Shown: positions 14,901 to 21,701 of the stretch, in pieces | Layout of the letters: the number at the start of each line of letters is the position of its first letter | Position numbering within the stretch: the stretch's first letter is position 1 | From: a virus | Strand: one strand, 5' to 3' | DNA: 31,906 nt | Virus record (IMG/VR): IMGVR_UViG_3300036770_000504 | Location: 1 to 31,906 of that record | Notes under the pieces: generated by a model | Databases searched by the model: none | Told to the model about the DNA's origin: nothing | What the model saw: only the letters and a program-made list of their open reading frames with translations | Program-made: the position numbers and the translations under genes

Positions 14901-14974
14901 ACTGGAGCAACTCCGTTAACTGTTATCGTGCCAACTCCTTCTCGTACTGCCGCTTGAAATCTGTAGTCTGCCAT
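11933..14974 (-). CDS. Large tail-tip protein with an inserted seven-repeat propeller-like domain
   Basis: A 1013-residue protein. Residues 1-85 are a beta-rich, Ig/InlB-repeat-like domain (GTITVNGVAPVEFY), followed by a segment to about 190. Residues about 190-453 hold seven repeats of FGNGxFVAV ... SxDGxTWT, about 30-42 residues each. The remaining 560 residues are beta-rich, with DTFYVIRLNEYNQLTYQAF and a C-terminal region (LATLERREIEPWRSFLFNGR) that looks like a hub or tail-tip domain. Its position directly after the tape measure is the usual place of distal tail or hub proteins. The ATG overlaps the tape-measure TAA (TAATG). The propeller is probably the host- or glycan-binding element. 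Confidence 0.75.
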   Translation of the reverse strand: MADYRFQAAVREGVGTITVNGVAPVEFYTEGATLTIAVAPGSGFHTALWYTNPGNTFLSSSLSFSFTMPAEDTKMYVVLTGQNVPVNDYGLKYQGGYATNYGGNAWDLQIQKQGYSGAVTPLQINDITYNWGNTGNDPIETIIGSSVDFTIAGETGDFNEFLVGGNRTWKVVLSQIGANDITDWQAATPTSSFRGLAFGNNVFVGTFSTVQYSSDGITWTSAGSYSVEYVAFGNGIFVAVGYATVSGVPTSFIRTSTNGITWTARTPSEAMWFQDISFGNGLFVAVARAGTNRIMTSPDGITWTSRTTSITPQFTGVAYGNGIWVAVCSSSPGGTTFTSYDGLNWDEQSTLFTSTTIHFADGKFTTGSRYSVDGLTWTSVTIPFSPQDITYGNGYFVAVTDSGTNRIAYSTNAINWTAIPAASVATFESITFGKNTFVIGATTGTSRINYLQFEGLQPFFTGFIAPDFITSPYSSGNKLFEFTAIDGLKGLDSIRSDFATWPDPRTEALSAVVGALNQSFVDKRNTFVGVNIHETRMDDTITPFRQFNVPLNAIYTDGETAKFTNGVRIENEQLYLKETIERMVNPFLARVFLWKDTFYVIRLNEYNQLTYQAFTFDPNQSLLLSETIVNGDDINADINRPEETARRVFTEFNAFLNLGVLDRDSQGGVFDAKFLSTEWNLNSVASPYPNTYQLLLWGYHMAIPSLQPSSVPSGNTALVQYVSDSSGEYCQIWTTTTTAGASDPNISYIFANTNSTGGAITIAQENANTISMTFEYMVERVGSAYPVSPGAGTHAVGIMLKVGNQYLFRDTSTTFAWTPTVTVMQFAVTTGSVWNSIAINNVLVPVDGDVEIRLYQLICNGGTANRYVIRYDNLSLKVEKTAGLSLAKLGVKAVTGSPYANVHPDYNTYIGDAITSNSASAMQLLIAGNPVTEEWSRDGVEALPLLDIIVQELANLKGRTNYRVLATLERREIEPWRSFLFNGRYWALVSYQLNCRTGTAQIELYDLGIEPTT
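13615..14405 (-). repeat. Seven-repeat beta-propeller-like coding segment
   Basis: It encodes about residues 190-453 of the tail-tip protein. Repeat cores in order are LAFGNNVFVG, VAFGNGIFVAV, ISFGNGLFVAV, VAYGNGIWVAV, IHFADGKFTTG, ITYGNGYFVAV and ITFGKNTFVIG. All but the last are followed by an SxDGxTWT-like turn, as in SPDGITWTSRT. The fifth repeat is shortened and the seventh lacks the turn. Seven units fit one closed seven-bladed propeller. The fold is inferred from repeat count and the strand-turn pattern. Confidence 0.7.
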
Positions 14975-16761
14975 TATCCTTTATTTATCTTGTTATTAGC
15001 TTGACCTAAAACGTAAACCAAATCTTGGCCTTTTACTACAAACTCGCCGCTTACATCTCTATTCTGATCAAATAAACCGCCTTGCGCACCTCCTCCAGTA
15101 AAGCTAGATCCTCCACCTACTCCAGCGCCTCCTACGGATGCACCTCCGCCACCTCCACCGCCTCCGCCAATACCAGAGGTTATACCTCCACCTCCTCCGC
15201 CTCCAATTTTAGCTCTAATAAAGCCAGCCAAAGCAATTAAGGCAACACCAGCAGCAATTGCTGTTGCTGGATTTTTAAATGCCAATTTAATAGCAATCAT
15301 TCCAACACCTACTTTAATAGCTGCTTGGCCTAATCCTTCTGCAATTGTAGCAACTCCACCTAATAAAGCTTTACCAGCAGCTTTTACAACGTCTCCTCCA
15401 GTAGCTAAAGCCTCTCCAATGGCAAAACCTACATCTCCTAAACCATTTACTGCTCCATTGGTAATAATAGCTGAAGCTTCAGCGTTAAAATCCTTTAGAG
15501 CTAAAAGAAAATTAGTCTTTTTGGAATCGTCTATATCTGCGATTTCTGGCTGAATTTGAATACTTGCAGCAAGGGCATCTAAATCTAATCCTGGCTTTAA
15601 TGGAACTGCCATTGATTCAGCCAATGCCATAAAATTAGCATCTACTTCTTTAGCTAACTTGGCTTGACGTTCTAATAAAAAGTTTGCAGTATTTACCTCT
15701 GGATTACCAGCTAAAATTACCTTGTTTAACTTATCCCAAGCCTTGGAATATTCTTCAAATTCTTTAGCCTTTTCGTCTGCGCTTACTTGATCGTTTGCTT
15801 CAACAAAAGTTTCTACTGAACCAGCAGCCTCAACCGCTGCTTTTTGTACAAATTTAATGCCTCTAGCCTGAGCTTCTAACTGCGCTCCATAAATAGGATT
15901 AAGCATTGCAGCAATCTGCTTTCCAAAGGTTACAAAACCATTTTCTCCAGTAGCTTGAGCAACCGTATTAACCGCACCTAAAGAGGTTACTAGTTTTTCG
16001 GTCATTGCATTAGCCAAATCCAAAACTCCAGCAATCAATCCGCTAGATGAGCTTCCAAGAGTTAATTGTAATTGAGTAAAATTATCTTGCAAATTAGATA
16101 TCTTACCACCTACGGTTTCAGATATTGCGGCCATAGATCCGCTTACTCCTTCAGTCTCTCCAAGGCTTAAAATATAAGCTTGTATCGCCTCATCTGTTTT
16201 TTCTACTTCAGTAGTAACTCCTTTAAAGGTAAATGCTACGTTATCTCCCTCTGCCTTTGCCTTTATACCAAATTCTTTTAAACGCTCAAACTCTCCAGTC
16301 ATTGCGTCCAATGTTGCCTCGGCTAGCTGATCAAAAGATTTACCAGTTGAAGATGCCAAATCCCCTAAAGCGGTCATTTCTCGAATAGTAGGAGTAAAAC
16401 CTCTATTCGCAAGCTTTACAAAAGCTCCTGTTAATTCGTCAACTTGAAAAGGAGTTTTAGATGCAAAATCAACAATTTGATCCATTGCAACCTTAGCCGC
16501 TGAATTACTACCCAAAGTATTGGTTAATACCGCTTCCATTTTCTGGAATTGTGCGGTTGTATCAATTATAGCCTTACCAAAACTTAAAACGGCTCCTACA
16601 GAAAAAGCAGCTCCTAAAGAAGCTAAAGCTGAAGAGGATATCTTTTCGAATTTGTTAAACTCCTTACCAGATTGATCTAGCTTAGTGTTAACCTCGTTAA
16701 ACTTTTGGTTAAACTCGTTAATCTTAGCTCCGATTTCAACCTCTATTTTTGGATTTGCCAT
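14974..16761 (-). CDS. Tape measure protein
   Basis: A 595-residue protein. The N-terminus is coiled-coil (FNQKFNEVNTKLDQSGKEF), then a tape-measure segment (GFTPTIREMTALGDLASSTG, GEFERLKEFGIKAKAEGD), then hydrophobic helices around residues 455-510 and a Gly-rich C-terminus (runs of Gly, residues about 515-555). It would set tail length and be ejected through the tube. By the usual 1.5 angstrom per residue the tail would be near 90 nm, an estimate only. The start overlaps the chaperone extension by 26 bp. The Gly tract is simple-sequence and should be checked for length. Confidence 0.9.
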   Translation of the reverse strand: MANPKIEVEIGAKINEFNQKFNEVNTKLDQSGKEFNKFEKISSSALASLGAAFSVGAVLSFGKAIIDTTAQFQKMEAVLTNTLGSNSAAKVAMDQIVDFASKTPFQVDELTGAFVKLANRGFTPTIREMTALGDLASSTGKSFDQLAEATLDAMTGEFERLKEFGIKAKAEGDNVAFTFKGVTTEVEKTDEAIQAYILSLGETEGVSGSMAAISETVGGKISNLQDNFTQLQLTLGSSSSGLIAGVLDLANAMTEKLVTSLGAVNTVAQATGENGFVTFGKQIAAMLNPIYGAQLEAQARGIKFVQKAAVEAAGSVETFVEANDQVSADEKAKEFEEYSKAWDKLNKVILAGNPEVNTANFLLERQAKLAKEVDANFMALAESMAVPLKPGLDLDALAASIQIQPEIADIDDSKKTNFLLALKDFNAEASAIITNGAVNGLGDVGFAIGEALATGGDVVKAAGKALLGGVATIAEGLGQAAIKVGVGMIAIKLAFKNPATAIAAGVALIALAGFIRAKIGGGGGGGITSGIGGGGGGGGGASVGGAGVGGGSSFTGGGAQGGLFDQNRDVSGEFVVKGQDLVYVLGQANNKINKG

Positions 16762-17053
16762 TTTTCTCTAGTTTAGATGCAATTTCCAACAATTTCTTCG
16801 CTTTAGCAAAGTCCTCATCTGTGGATTGGAAAGGCTTAATATTTTGTTCCCAAGGCAATGGCCAAATTTTTCTAGGAGATAAGTTTGTGCCTTTCTTTAA
16901 ATGCGGTTGTAAACCTATCATGGCATGAACTCGTAAGCTCTCTATCATGTCTTTTTGGTCAATCTCATGGCCTTTTATTAAAGCCTTTAACTCTTTCCTA
17001 CTTAAACAAAAAAGCTGCTCATAAGGGATTTTTGTCCTACCTACGAGCAGCAT
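16736..17053 (-). CDS. Tail assembly chaperone, downstream part (gpT-like), expressed by -1 frameshift
   Basis: A 105-residue frame with a possible ATG at 17053, but the frame stays open upstream through NISEEESEQYSARENL to the A9 tract at 17100-17108, so it is most likely made as the C-terminal part of a fusion with the gene at 17095. The predicted fusion (17421 to 16736) is 228 residues. This reproduces the lambda gpG/gpGT arrangement: chaperone, slippery site, extension, then tape measure. The extension is basic and helical (LSRKELKALIKGHEIDQKDM). It overlaps the tape measure start by 26 bp. Confidence 0.8.
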   Translation of the reverse strand: MLLVGRTKIPYEQLFCLSRKELKALIKGHEIDQKDMIESLRVHAMIGLQPHLKKGTNLSPRKIWPLPWEQNIKPFQSTDEDFAKAKKLLEIASKLEKNGKSKNRG

Positions 17054-17094
17054 TAAATTTTCACGAGCTGAATATTGCTCGCTTTCTTCTTCAC

Positions 17095-17421
17095 TTATGT
17101 TTTTTTTTCCTCATTTTCTCCAATCCCTAACTCTTGCAAGAGATCGGCTAAAACATTGTTAAAAAGATTTATTACATCTTTACCATCAACCCAGATTTTT
17201 AACTCATCCAAGGCAATTGGATTTGTACTTTTTCTTATGCTTGCCACTTTATGGCATTCGATAAGCAAAGCATAAATTAAATCTAGTTTTGGCATTTTGC
17301 CACTTTGAAAAACTTCACTCAAGCTTTTGCCAGTAAAGTCTTCAAAATTTGCTAATGCTCCAAGGTTTGGGTAAAAGTAAATCTCTCCTTCTTTGTAAGG
17401 AGCTACATGGTATTTAGCCAT
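17095..17421 (-). CDS. Tail assembly chaperone (gpG-like)
   Basis: A 108-residue protein (MAKYHVAPYKEGEIYFYPNL) lying between the major tail protein and the tape measure, the standard place of the tail assembly chaperone. It contains EDFTGKSLSEVF, DLIYALLIECHK and the end GENEEKKT. The last codons GAA AAA AAA ACA form an A-run slippery site, giving a minority -1 product with the downstream frame. It would bind the tape measure during tail assembly and is not part of the finished virion. Family resemblance is by size, order and frameshift. Confidence 0.8.
   Translation of the reverse strand: MAKYHVAPYKEGEIYFYPNLGALANFEDFTGKSLSEVFQSGKMPKLDLIYALLIECHKVASIRKSTNPIALDELKIWVDGKDVINLFNNVLADLLQELGIGENEEKKT
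17100..17108 (-). promoter_or_regulatory. Programmed -1 frameshift site (A9)
   Basis: The minus strand reads GGAAAAAAAAACATAAG. In the zero frame the codons are GAA AAA AAA ACA TAA, so the heptamer A-AAA-AAA is correctly phased. A -1 shift gives AAA AAA AAC ATA AGT, entering the open downstream frame and avoiding the TAA. No strong downstream stimulatory hairpin is obvious. Confidence 0.8.
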
Positions 17422-17430
17422 AAATTATGT

Positions 17431-17847
17431 TTAGGTTGGTATTACAGTAATAGCTGGCGCTCCTGCAAAGTCGAAAGTTCCAGAGAATGAAACTTGAGAG
17501 TTTCTTTCCGCAGTTACTTCGATTGAGTTTAATTGAGCATCAACTGTAATGATTTTGTCACCTGGATCAGTACCTCCAAACACCAATTCAAATACTTTCC
17601 CAATATCTTCCATTAGGTCAAAAGCTGAAAGGTTAGAAGCGCCTGTAGATGCAAAATCAAGATCTCCAGAGAAAGAAAAGGAGCCAGATTTGTCGCCGCC
17701 TTCAAGTCTTACTCCATAATCGCCAGTACAATCGTTTCTAACGATTACAGATTCGTTGGAGATAGAAACCGAAGCGGAGGTTTTGCAAACGACTGGAAGA
17801 TTGTTCCACTCGAATGTAAAGAAATTTCCTAATTGGTAAGTTGCCAT
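17431..17847 (-). CDS. Major tail tube protein
   Basis: A 138-residue beta-rich protein starting MATYQLGNFFTFEWNNLPVV, with SGSFSFSGDLDFAS and VTAERNSQVSFSGTFDFAGA, typical of phage tail-tube (gpV-like) proteins. It sits between the tail terminator and the chaperone pair. It has its own TATATTTG box about 17 bp upstream, in line with high expression of a major structural protein. Confidence 0.85.
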   Translation of the reverse strand: MATYQLGNFFTFEWNNLPVVCKTSASVSISNESVIVRNDCTGDYGVRLEGGDKSGSFSFSGDLDFASTGASNLSAFDLMEDIGKVFELVFGGTDPGDKIITVDAQLNSIEVTAERNSQVSFSGTFDFAGAPAITVIPT

Positions 17848-17863
17848 AGCTTATTCGTTTTAA

Positions 17864-17891
17864 CAAATATACATAAATTTTTATTTATCAA
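17864..17891 (-). promoter_or_regulatory. Promoter before the tail tube gene
   Basis: The minus strand has TTG (17891-17889), 17 nt, then a perfect TATATTTG (17871-17864), followed by TTAAAACGAATAAGCT up to the ATG at 17847. The downstream part matches the leaders before the protease (24008) and portal (26217) genes. Confidence 0.7.
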
Positions 17892-18337
17892 GAGACAAAG
17901 AAAATATCGAGCGTGTAGCTTAATATTTTTTGGTAAGCTATCTGGCTAGATCCTTGCTCAATTTGAACTCGAGAAAAGTTTTTGCGAATGTTAATTGCTT
18001 GCAAGTCTACTGGTAAATTTAAATACTGCAAAGTCATTTTTTGCTGAATAGCATTTGAGATATTCTCCGATAATTTCTTGCCTCCGCTACCTTGCGGAAA
18101 CTTCGTAATAATGTTTATCTGAAAGGTTGCATTCTGCCTAATTGTGCAATCATTATTAGTCGTTTCGGCTTCGTTCTGGTCAGTAATTAAAACGTAAGCA
18201 GCTGAATTTTGATAATTAGCTGGATTTATACCAGGAGGTAACTCAGTATCGTAAACTGGCAAAGTAACTCCACTAAGAGTTAGAGGTGAAATTGCGTTTA
18301 TAACTGCTATTCGTATGTCGGTAGATATTTCTCTCAT
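17888..18337 (-). CDS. DUF3168-type tail terminator protein
   Basis: A 149-residue protein with the layout of DUF3168/tail-completion proteins: N-terminal helix (REISTDIRIAVINAIS), VPVYDTELP-like loop (here LPVYDTELPPG), AAYVLITDQ, and a C-terminal beta strand pair (YQKILSYTLDIFFVS). It would cap the tail tube and bind the head connector. Order after HK97-gp10 and before the tube protein agrees. The TGA/ATG region overlaps its neighbour by 4 bp. Confidence 0.8.
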   Translation of the reverse strand: MREISTDIRIAVINAISPLTLSGVTLPVYDTELPPGINPANYQNSAAYVLITDQNEAETTNNDCTIRQNATFQINIITKFPQGSGGKKLSENISNAIQQKMTLQYLNLPVDLQAINIRKNFSRVQIEQGSSQIAYQKILSYTLDIFFVS

Positions 18338-18798
18338 TTTATATCCTTGTTTATTTCTGCTTCAATATCTTTTACCAGGTTTGCAGTAGCTTCAAAATAA
18401 GAGGGGAAAAGGTAAGGTTTTCCAATAATTCTACCTTGTCCATTTCTGTAGAAATTTTTAGCGATTGCTCTAATCTCTGAGGTATAATTTGGACGACTTA
18501 ATATTTCTCTTGCACTTAATCCAGTTCCAAACTCTAGCCAAGCCTCAATCTCAAATACTGGATCTCCAGCTTGAACTCCAACCTTCCAGGTTAATCCGCT
18601 ATTTTCAACGACTTTATCAATTCTTTGCTTAATGTTTAAAGATTGACCTGCCCAGGTACTTGGCGCTCTTTGTATAGCCTTTACTTCTATTTCTGTAGCT
18701 GCATCTGCTAGCCTTTCTTTTACGGCTGCAATTACTTGATCTCCTTTTTTATCAAGGTCTTTTAAAGCTTGCTCTAATCCAATTATTTTAACCGCCAT
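18334..18798 (-). CDS. HK97 gp10-like head-tail component
   Basis: A 154-residue protein: N-terminal helical part (GLEQALKDLDKKGDQVIAAV), EIEVKAIQRAPSTWAGQ, and a beta part with LEFGTG and KPYLFPSYFEA, matching HK97-gp10 family proteins. It likely joins the head completion and tail machinery. It overlaps the upstream adaptor by one base (TAATG at 18800-18796) and the tail terminator by 4 bp. Confidence 0.85.
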   Translation of the reverse strand: MAVKIIGLEQALKDLDKKGDQVIAAVKERLADAATEIEVKAIQRAPSTWAGQSLNIKQRIDKVVENSGLTWKVGVQAGDPVFEIEAWLEFGTGLSAREILSRPNYTSEIRAIAKNFYRNGQGRIIGKPYLFPSYFEATANLVKDIEAEINKDIK

Positions 18799-19124
18799 TA
18801 CACTCCAATCATTTCAATAATGTACTCTTTGTGTTGCCTCTGCTCGTCTAAAACAACGCTAGTTATTTTGTAATAACGGTTGCGATAATAAACCTGGTAA
18901 TTCTCGCTAGGAATAAATGAGACACGATACTGAATTGCGATAGTATATGTATTTGGTAATACCATCTCTCCAGCTTCTAATCCATTGTTTCCTCTGGTTT
19001 GCTTTACAGATGCAAAGGTAGATAAATTTGTTGCTGGACTTGGAGACGTACCTCCAGCGCCATCGCTTACCGCTTGGAAAGAGACAAACTCAACCTTCTG
19101 GTCGTATTTTCCAAAGTTTATCAT
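18798..19124 (-). CDS. Head-tail adaptor (Phage_H_T_join type)
   Basis: A 108-residue beta-barrel-like protein beginning MINFGKYDQKVEFVSFQAVS, with a Gly/Ser/Pro loop, LPNTYTIAIQYRVSF and YYRNRYYKITSVVLDEQRQH. This is the gp16/stopper family, which connects the portal ring to the tail. Its start overlaps the gp6-like gene by 4 bp (ATGA). Confidence 0.85.
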   Translation of the reverse strand: MINFGKYDQKVEFVSFQAVSDGAGGTSPSPATNLSTFASVKQTRGNNGLEAGEMVLPNTYTIAIQYRVSFIPSENYQVYYRNRYYKITSVVLDEQRQHKEYIIEMIGV

Positions 19125-19588
19125 ACGAATAGATCTGCTCTATATTTTAACTCAGTTGAAATACTAGCCTTTGTAGAATAGTAGGTTTGTGCATCCATCA
19201 AGTTTTGACGATAAGCAAAATCCGTAGCAATCCTTTTAAGCATGGCAACGTGCAAGTCTTGAGGCAATGGATTGGAGTTATTAAATCCAGCCGTATAAGT
19301 GTAATTCTCTACCTCTGTTTCGTCCGTTGTTACATCCGCCACCCAAGGGCCAATTGGATATATTCTCTGGCCTGATTTATTATCCGTAATAACCACATTT
19401 CTCTGGACATATAGCATCCCAGAGGCTTTCTCGGATTCAATCCTAGCCGCTGGTATTAATTCGTTTGTAAGTAAAGTATCCCAATCTGCAAAATCGATTT
19501 GGAGCCAGGCTTTTGCCTCTGCCAATGTAATCGGCTCCGTTGCTACCGTGGAGCTGTATCTGATATCTAAAGGTTTAATTACGCTCAT
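19121..19588 (-). CDS. Gp6-like head-tail connector
   Basis: A 155-residue protein with the gp6-like pattern: EPITLAEAKAWLQIDFADWD near residue 18, then DTLLTNELIPAARIESEKAS, and a helical C-terminus (LHVAMLKRIATDFAYRQNL). It forms the ring under the portal. Its ATG overlaps the TGA of the 46-residue gene. Confidence 0.9.
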   Translation of the reverse strand: MSVIKPLDIRYSSTVATEPITLAEAKAWLQIDFADWDTLLTNELIPAARIESEKASGMLYVQRNVVITDNKSGQRIYPIGPWVADVTTDETEVENYTYTAGFNNSNPLPQDLHVAMLKRIATDFAYRQNLMDAQTYYSTKASISTELKYRADLFV

Positions 19589-19725
19589 TTCTTTTTAAAG
19601 TCTTGTTTGTCCACTTTAATCCATACTGCCAGACCTTTATCGACTAAATAAGCGTCATAGGTCTTGCCAACGCTTAAAATTTCGCCTTTTTGGAACGGCT
19701 CGAGATCAACCAATAATTTTATCAT
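19585..19725 (-). CDS. 46-residue protein before the head-tail connector
   Basis: A short gene with ATG at 19725 and TGA overlapping the connector ATG. The product is MIKLLVDLEPFQKGEILSVG, KTYDAYLVDKGLAVWIKVD, KQDFKKK. The fold looks like a small SH3-like beta barrel (KGEI.....Y..YLV.KG.A). Such proteins are common beside connector genes; the role in the virion is unknown. Confidence 0.65.
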   Translation of the reverse strand: MIKLLVDLEPFQKGEILSVGKTYDAYLVDKGLAVWIKVDKQDFKKK

Positions 19726-19736
19726 AAAGATAGTAT

Positions 19737-20291
19737 TTATTTCATTAAATGTTTTTTATCATTCCACGGATCAACGTCTTGCCAAAGTCGGTAACCATGA
19801 AAAACGTAAAGCGATTTAATCAATCCTATTTTTAATCCTAGCTCTTTTACTCGCATCGAAAATAGAGAATCAAAGGCAAGGCTATTCTCAACAAACTTAA
19901 TTTTTTTCCAGGTCTTGTACTGAAACGCCATAAAGAAGCCAGCGATATATTCTTTAATCTCCTGGATGCCTTCGCCTTGGTAAGTTAAAGCTATTTCGTA
20001 ATGCCTTCTCACGTCCAACTCGTAGTTAAACTCATTATTGTGCAGTTGATGTTTTGCCCTCAGCCGATTGGTGTAACAACCAACCAAGCCAAATTTATCT
20101 CCATCTAAAGCCAAGGCATCGTAAATGCGCTTTCCCCAGTCTCCAGTTAGATACAATATGTCTCCGTCCTGCATTATTATCCAATCCTCATCGTTTACGT
20201 TTAGGCTGCTTAAATAATCATTATAGGCTTTACCTATATTTTTATTTAAGTCAAACGGATTCGAGTAAAATATCTTTAAAGGTTGATCCAT
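19737..20291 (-). CDS. GT-A-like glycosyltransferase
   Basis: A 184-residue protein. I use the ATG at 20291 (MDQPLKIFYSNPFDLNKNIG) because it overlaps the upstream stop by 16 bp; the longer frame to 20348 would overlap much more. It has an N-terminal nucleotide-binding-like segment (KIFYSNP..LNKNIGKAYN), a DxD-type metal motif in WIIMQDGDILYL, an internal FFMAFQYKTWKKIKF acceptor-site-like part, and LAFDSLFSMRVKELGL, as in family 2-like enzymes. It would transfer a sugar from a nucleotide donor. It is clustered with a methyltransferase and a second transferase-like gene within structural genes. Confidence 0.75.
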   Translation of the reverse strand: MDQPLKIFYSNPFDLNKNIGKAYNDYLSSLNVNDEDWIIMQDGDILYLTGDWGKRIYDALALDGDKFGLVGCYTNRLRAKHQLHNNEFNYELDVRRHYEIALTYQGEGIQEIKEYIAGFFMAFQYKTWKKIKFVENSLAFDSLFSMRVKELGLKIGLIKSLYVFHGYRLWQDVDPWNDKKHLMK

Positions 20292-20917
20292 GTACGCTCT
20301 TCGTAAAAGTTTAGATTCTTTTCTGAATAAGGATAAGCAAAATGGCACTCGCTTTTATCTGCAATTATAGCTGGAAATCTTTCTGTTAAATATCGATTCA
20401 TCTCGTACTTGCCAATCCTAGCTTTTACTTTTTCTGTGTTAAACCAGTAGAAAGAGCCTGAGTAATGGAAATCTTGAGGAACGTAAGGAGGGCAAGGTAA
20501 AAGCTTACCACAAATGCCAGAGAATAGCTTAATAGATAGATCTGGAATCGTTTCGAGGTTGCGCTTATAACTCTGCTCAATCCAGATGTCCAATCCGCTC
20601 CAGACAGGCCTAGAAACTCCTTTACAATGGGCATAAAAGGTAATCCCATCCTTTACTTTGTTAATCGAATCGATAAAATGCACGGACTCTCCAAGTATGC
20701 GATTATTCTCCACAATCTCAAACTCACAATCCCTTGGTAGGAGCGATTTTAAAGGCTCTAGAAAGGCTTTACCATCTACGGCAACCTTGACTACCTTTTT
20801 ACCATTAAATACGCTCCAGTACTTGTTTAATAGCCTTAAATTAAGTCTGTGGTAATGCGTTAGCTTTCCGCCGTAGTAAATAAAGTAAATTAGATTTTTT
20901 GGAACGTCAACGCCCAT
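20276..20917 (-). CDS. Glycosyltransferase-like protein (DUF4422/5672-like pattern)
   Basis: A 213-residue protein containing NLIYFIYYGG, a YAHCKGVSRPVWSGLDIW core (residues about 94-111), and HYSGSFYWFNTEKV. The order Y.H.KG then SGSF.WF.. is seen in sugar-transferase families of unknown substrate, but no clear DxD is visible. It overlaps the methyltransferase stop by 28 bp and the next gene by 16 bp, so the three are probably one unit. Substrate could be a virion protein or a host glycan. Confidence 0.65.
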   Translation of the reverse strand: MGVDVPKNLIYFIYYGGKLTHYHRLNLRLLNKYWSVFNGKKVVKVAVDGKAFLEPLKSLLPRDCEFEIVENNRILGESVHFIDSINKVKDGITFYAHCKGVSRPVWSGLDIWIEQSYKRNLETIPDLSIKLFSGICGKLLPCPPYVPQDFHYSGSFYWFNTEKVKARIGKYEMNRYLTERFPAIIADKSECHFAYPYSEKNLNFYEERTWINL

Positions 20918-21423
20918 AAAGTAGGAGTTTTTGGTTTCTCGATTAGCTTATAGCCAAGCTCTTTAAACATGGCAATCCAATACTTTTCAGTCTTGATGTT
21001 TATATGTCCCCAATCAGCATCAAAAGCCGTTATCTCTGGAGTAGAAGAAAACAAAATAACTCTTGGTTTAACAATCTCCAAAGCTTTATTAATCTCTTGG
21101 TCGGTCATGTGTTCAGCAACCTCAATCCAAAGCATTAGATCCGCTTGTCTTGGCTTCTGGTAAACCTTTAGTAATGGGTAATTTTCTTTGCAGTAATCTC
21201 GATGCGCTTTAAATATGTCTTGACCAATAATATTAAAGCCTTCACGCCTTAAAACCTCTGAATAAACACCAGTTCCACATCCATAATCTAAAACGCTTTC
21301 TGGTTTAAACTTCTTACAATATTCAGCAACCTCTTTAGCAAGTGCTACAAAATCCTCATTAGCAAGAGTTAAATTTAAAGTTTCAATCTCTTTTATTAAA
21401 AACTCATTTTCGGTAATATTCAT
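20890..21423 (-). CDS. Class I SAM-dependent methyltransferase
   Basis: A 177-residue protein. I use ATG 21423 (overlapping the upstream TGA as ATGA) rather than the non-ATG frame at 21435. Motif I VLDYGCGTG lies at residues 44-52, followed by GFNIIGQDIF and DLMLWIEVAEHM, then ILFSSTPEIT, matching Methyltransf_11/23-type enzymes rather than DNA methylases: there is no DPPY or PPC. A small-molecule, sugar or protein methyl acceptor is likely. It precedes two glycosyltransferase-like genes, so sugar methylation of a glycan is a plausible joint role. Confidence 0.8.
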   Translation of the reverse strand: MNITENEFLIKEIETLNLTLANEDFVALAKEVAEYCKKFKPESVLDYGCGTGVYSEVLRREGFNIIGQDIFKAHRDYCKENYPLLKVYQKPRQADLMLWIEVAEHMTDQEINKALEIVKPRVILFSSTPEITAFDADWGHINIKTEKYWIAMFKELGYKLIEKPKTPTLWALTFQKI

Positions 21424-21596
21424 ATTTCTCCACAAGTTTTACAATTTCTTTTAAAATGCATAGGGCATTGAGTACCGTCCGAGCTACAAGGCTCCTTTTC
21501 AAAGTACATTGGCAATCCGCCAGGTTTAGTTAAATACCGCTCGCAACTCATTTTGAGTTTACATCTTTGCGGCTTGCATAATGTAAAATCTGCCAT
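21420..21596 (-). CDS. Cys-rich small protein, paralogue of the gene at 3114
   Basis: A short 58-residue gene with ATG at 21596 and TGA overlapping the next ATG. Cys lie at 7, 12, 18, 37, 44, 52 and 55, with the same C-x4-C-x5-C start as the protein at 3114-3305, then ERYLTKP, YFEKEP and CPM. The extra C-terminal CKTCG could add to a metal site. It is the first gene after the capsid terminator at 21650, next to the methyltransferase. Possible upstream signals are TTG and TACTTTAA with a 21-nt spacer (weak). Confidence 0.6.
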   Translation of the reverse strand: MADFTLCKPQRCKLKMSCERYLTKPGGLPMYFEKEPCSSDGTQCPMHFKRNCKTCGEI

Positions 21597-21643
21597 CTTT
21601 CTTTCTTTAATGTTTAAAGTAAATCATTTTCAATAGGTTAAAC

Positions 21644-21668
21644 AAAAAAGGCGGGAAAAATTCCCGCC
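21644..21668 (-). terminator. Intrinsic terminator after the major capsid gene
   Basis: Minus strand GGCGGGA, ATTTT loop, TCCCGCC (21668-21650) is a 7-bp G/C-rich stem (8 if the flanking A-T pair closes), followed by TTTTTT. It lies about 35 bp past the capsid stop and separates the head unit from the glycosylation and tail unit. Confidence 0.85.
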
Positions 21669-21701
21669 CTTTCACCATTAAACTAAACACAAACACAAAT
21701 A

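Noticed and set aside
15120-15202. Gly-codon tract in the tape measure gene as a regulatory repeat
   Set aside because: It is simple sequence encoding a flexible Gly-rich tail; nothing points to a DNA-level role.
21424-21435. Methyltransferase start at a TTG at 21435
   Set aside because: ATG 21423 makes the ATGA overlap typical of this genome.
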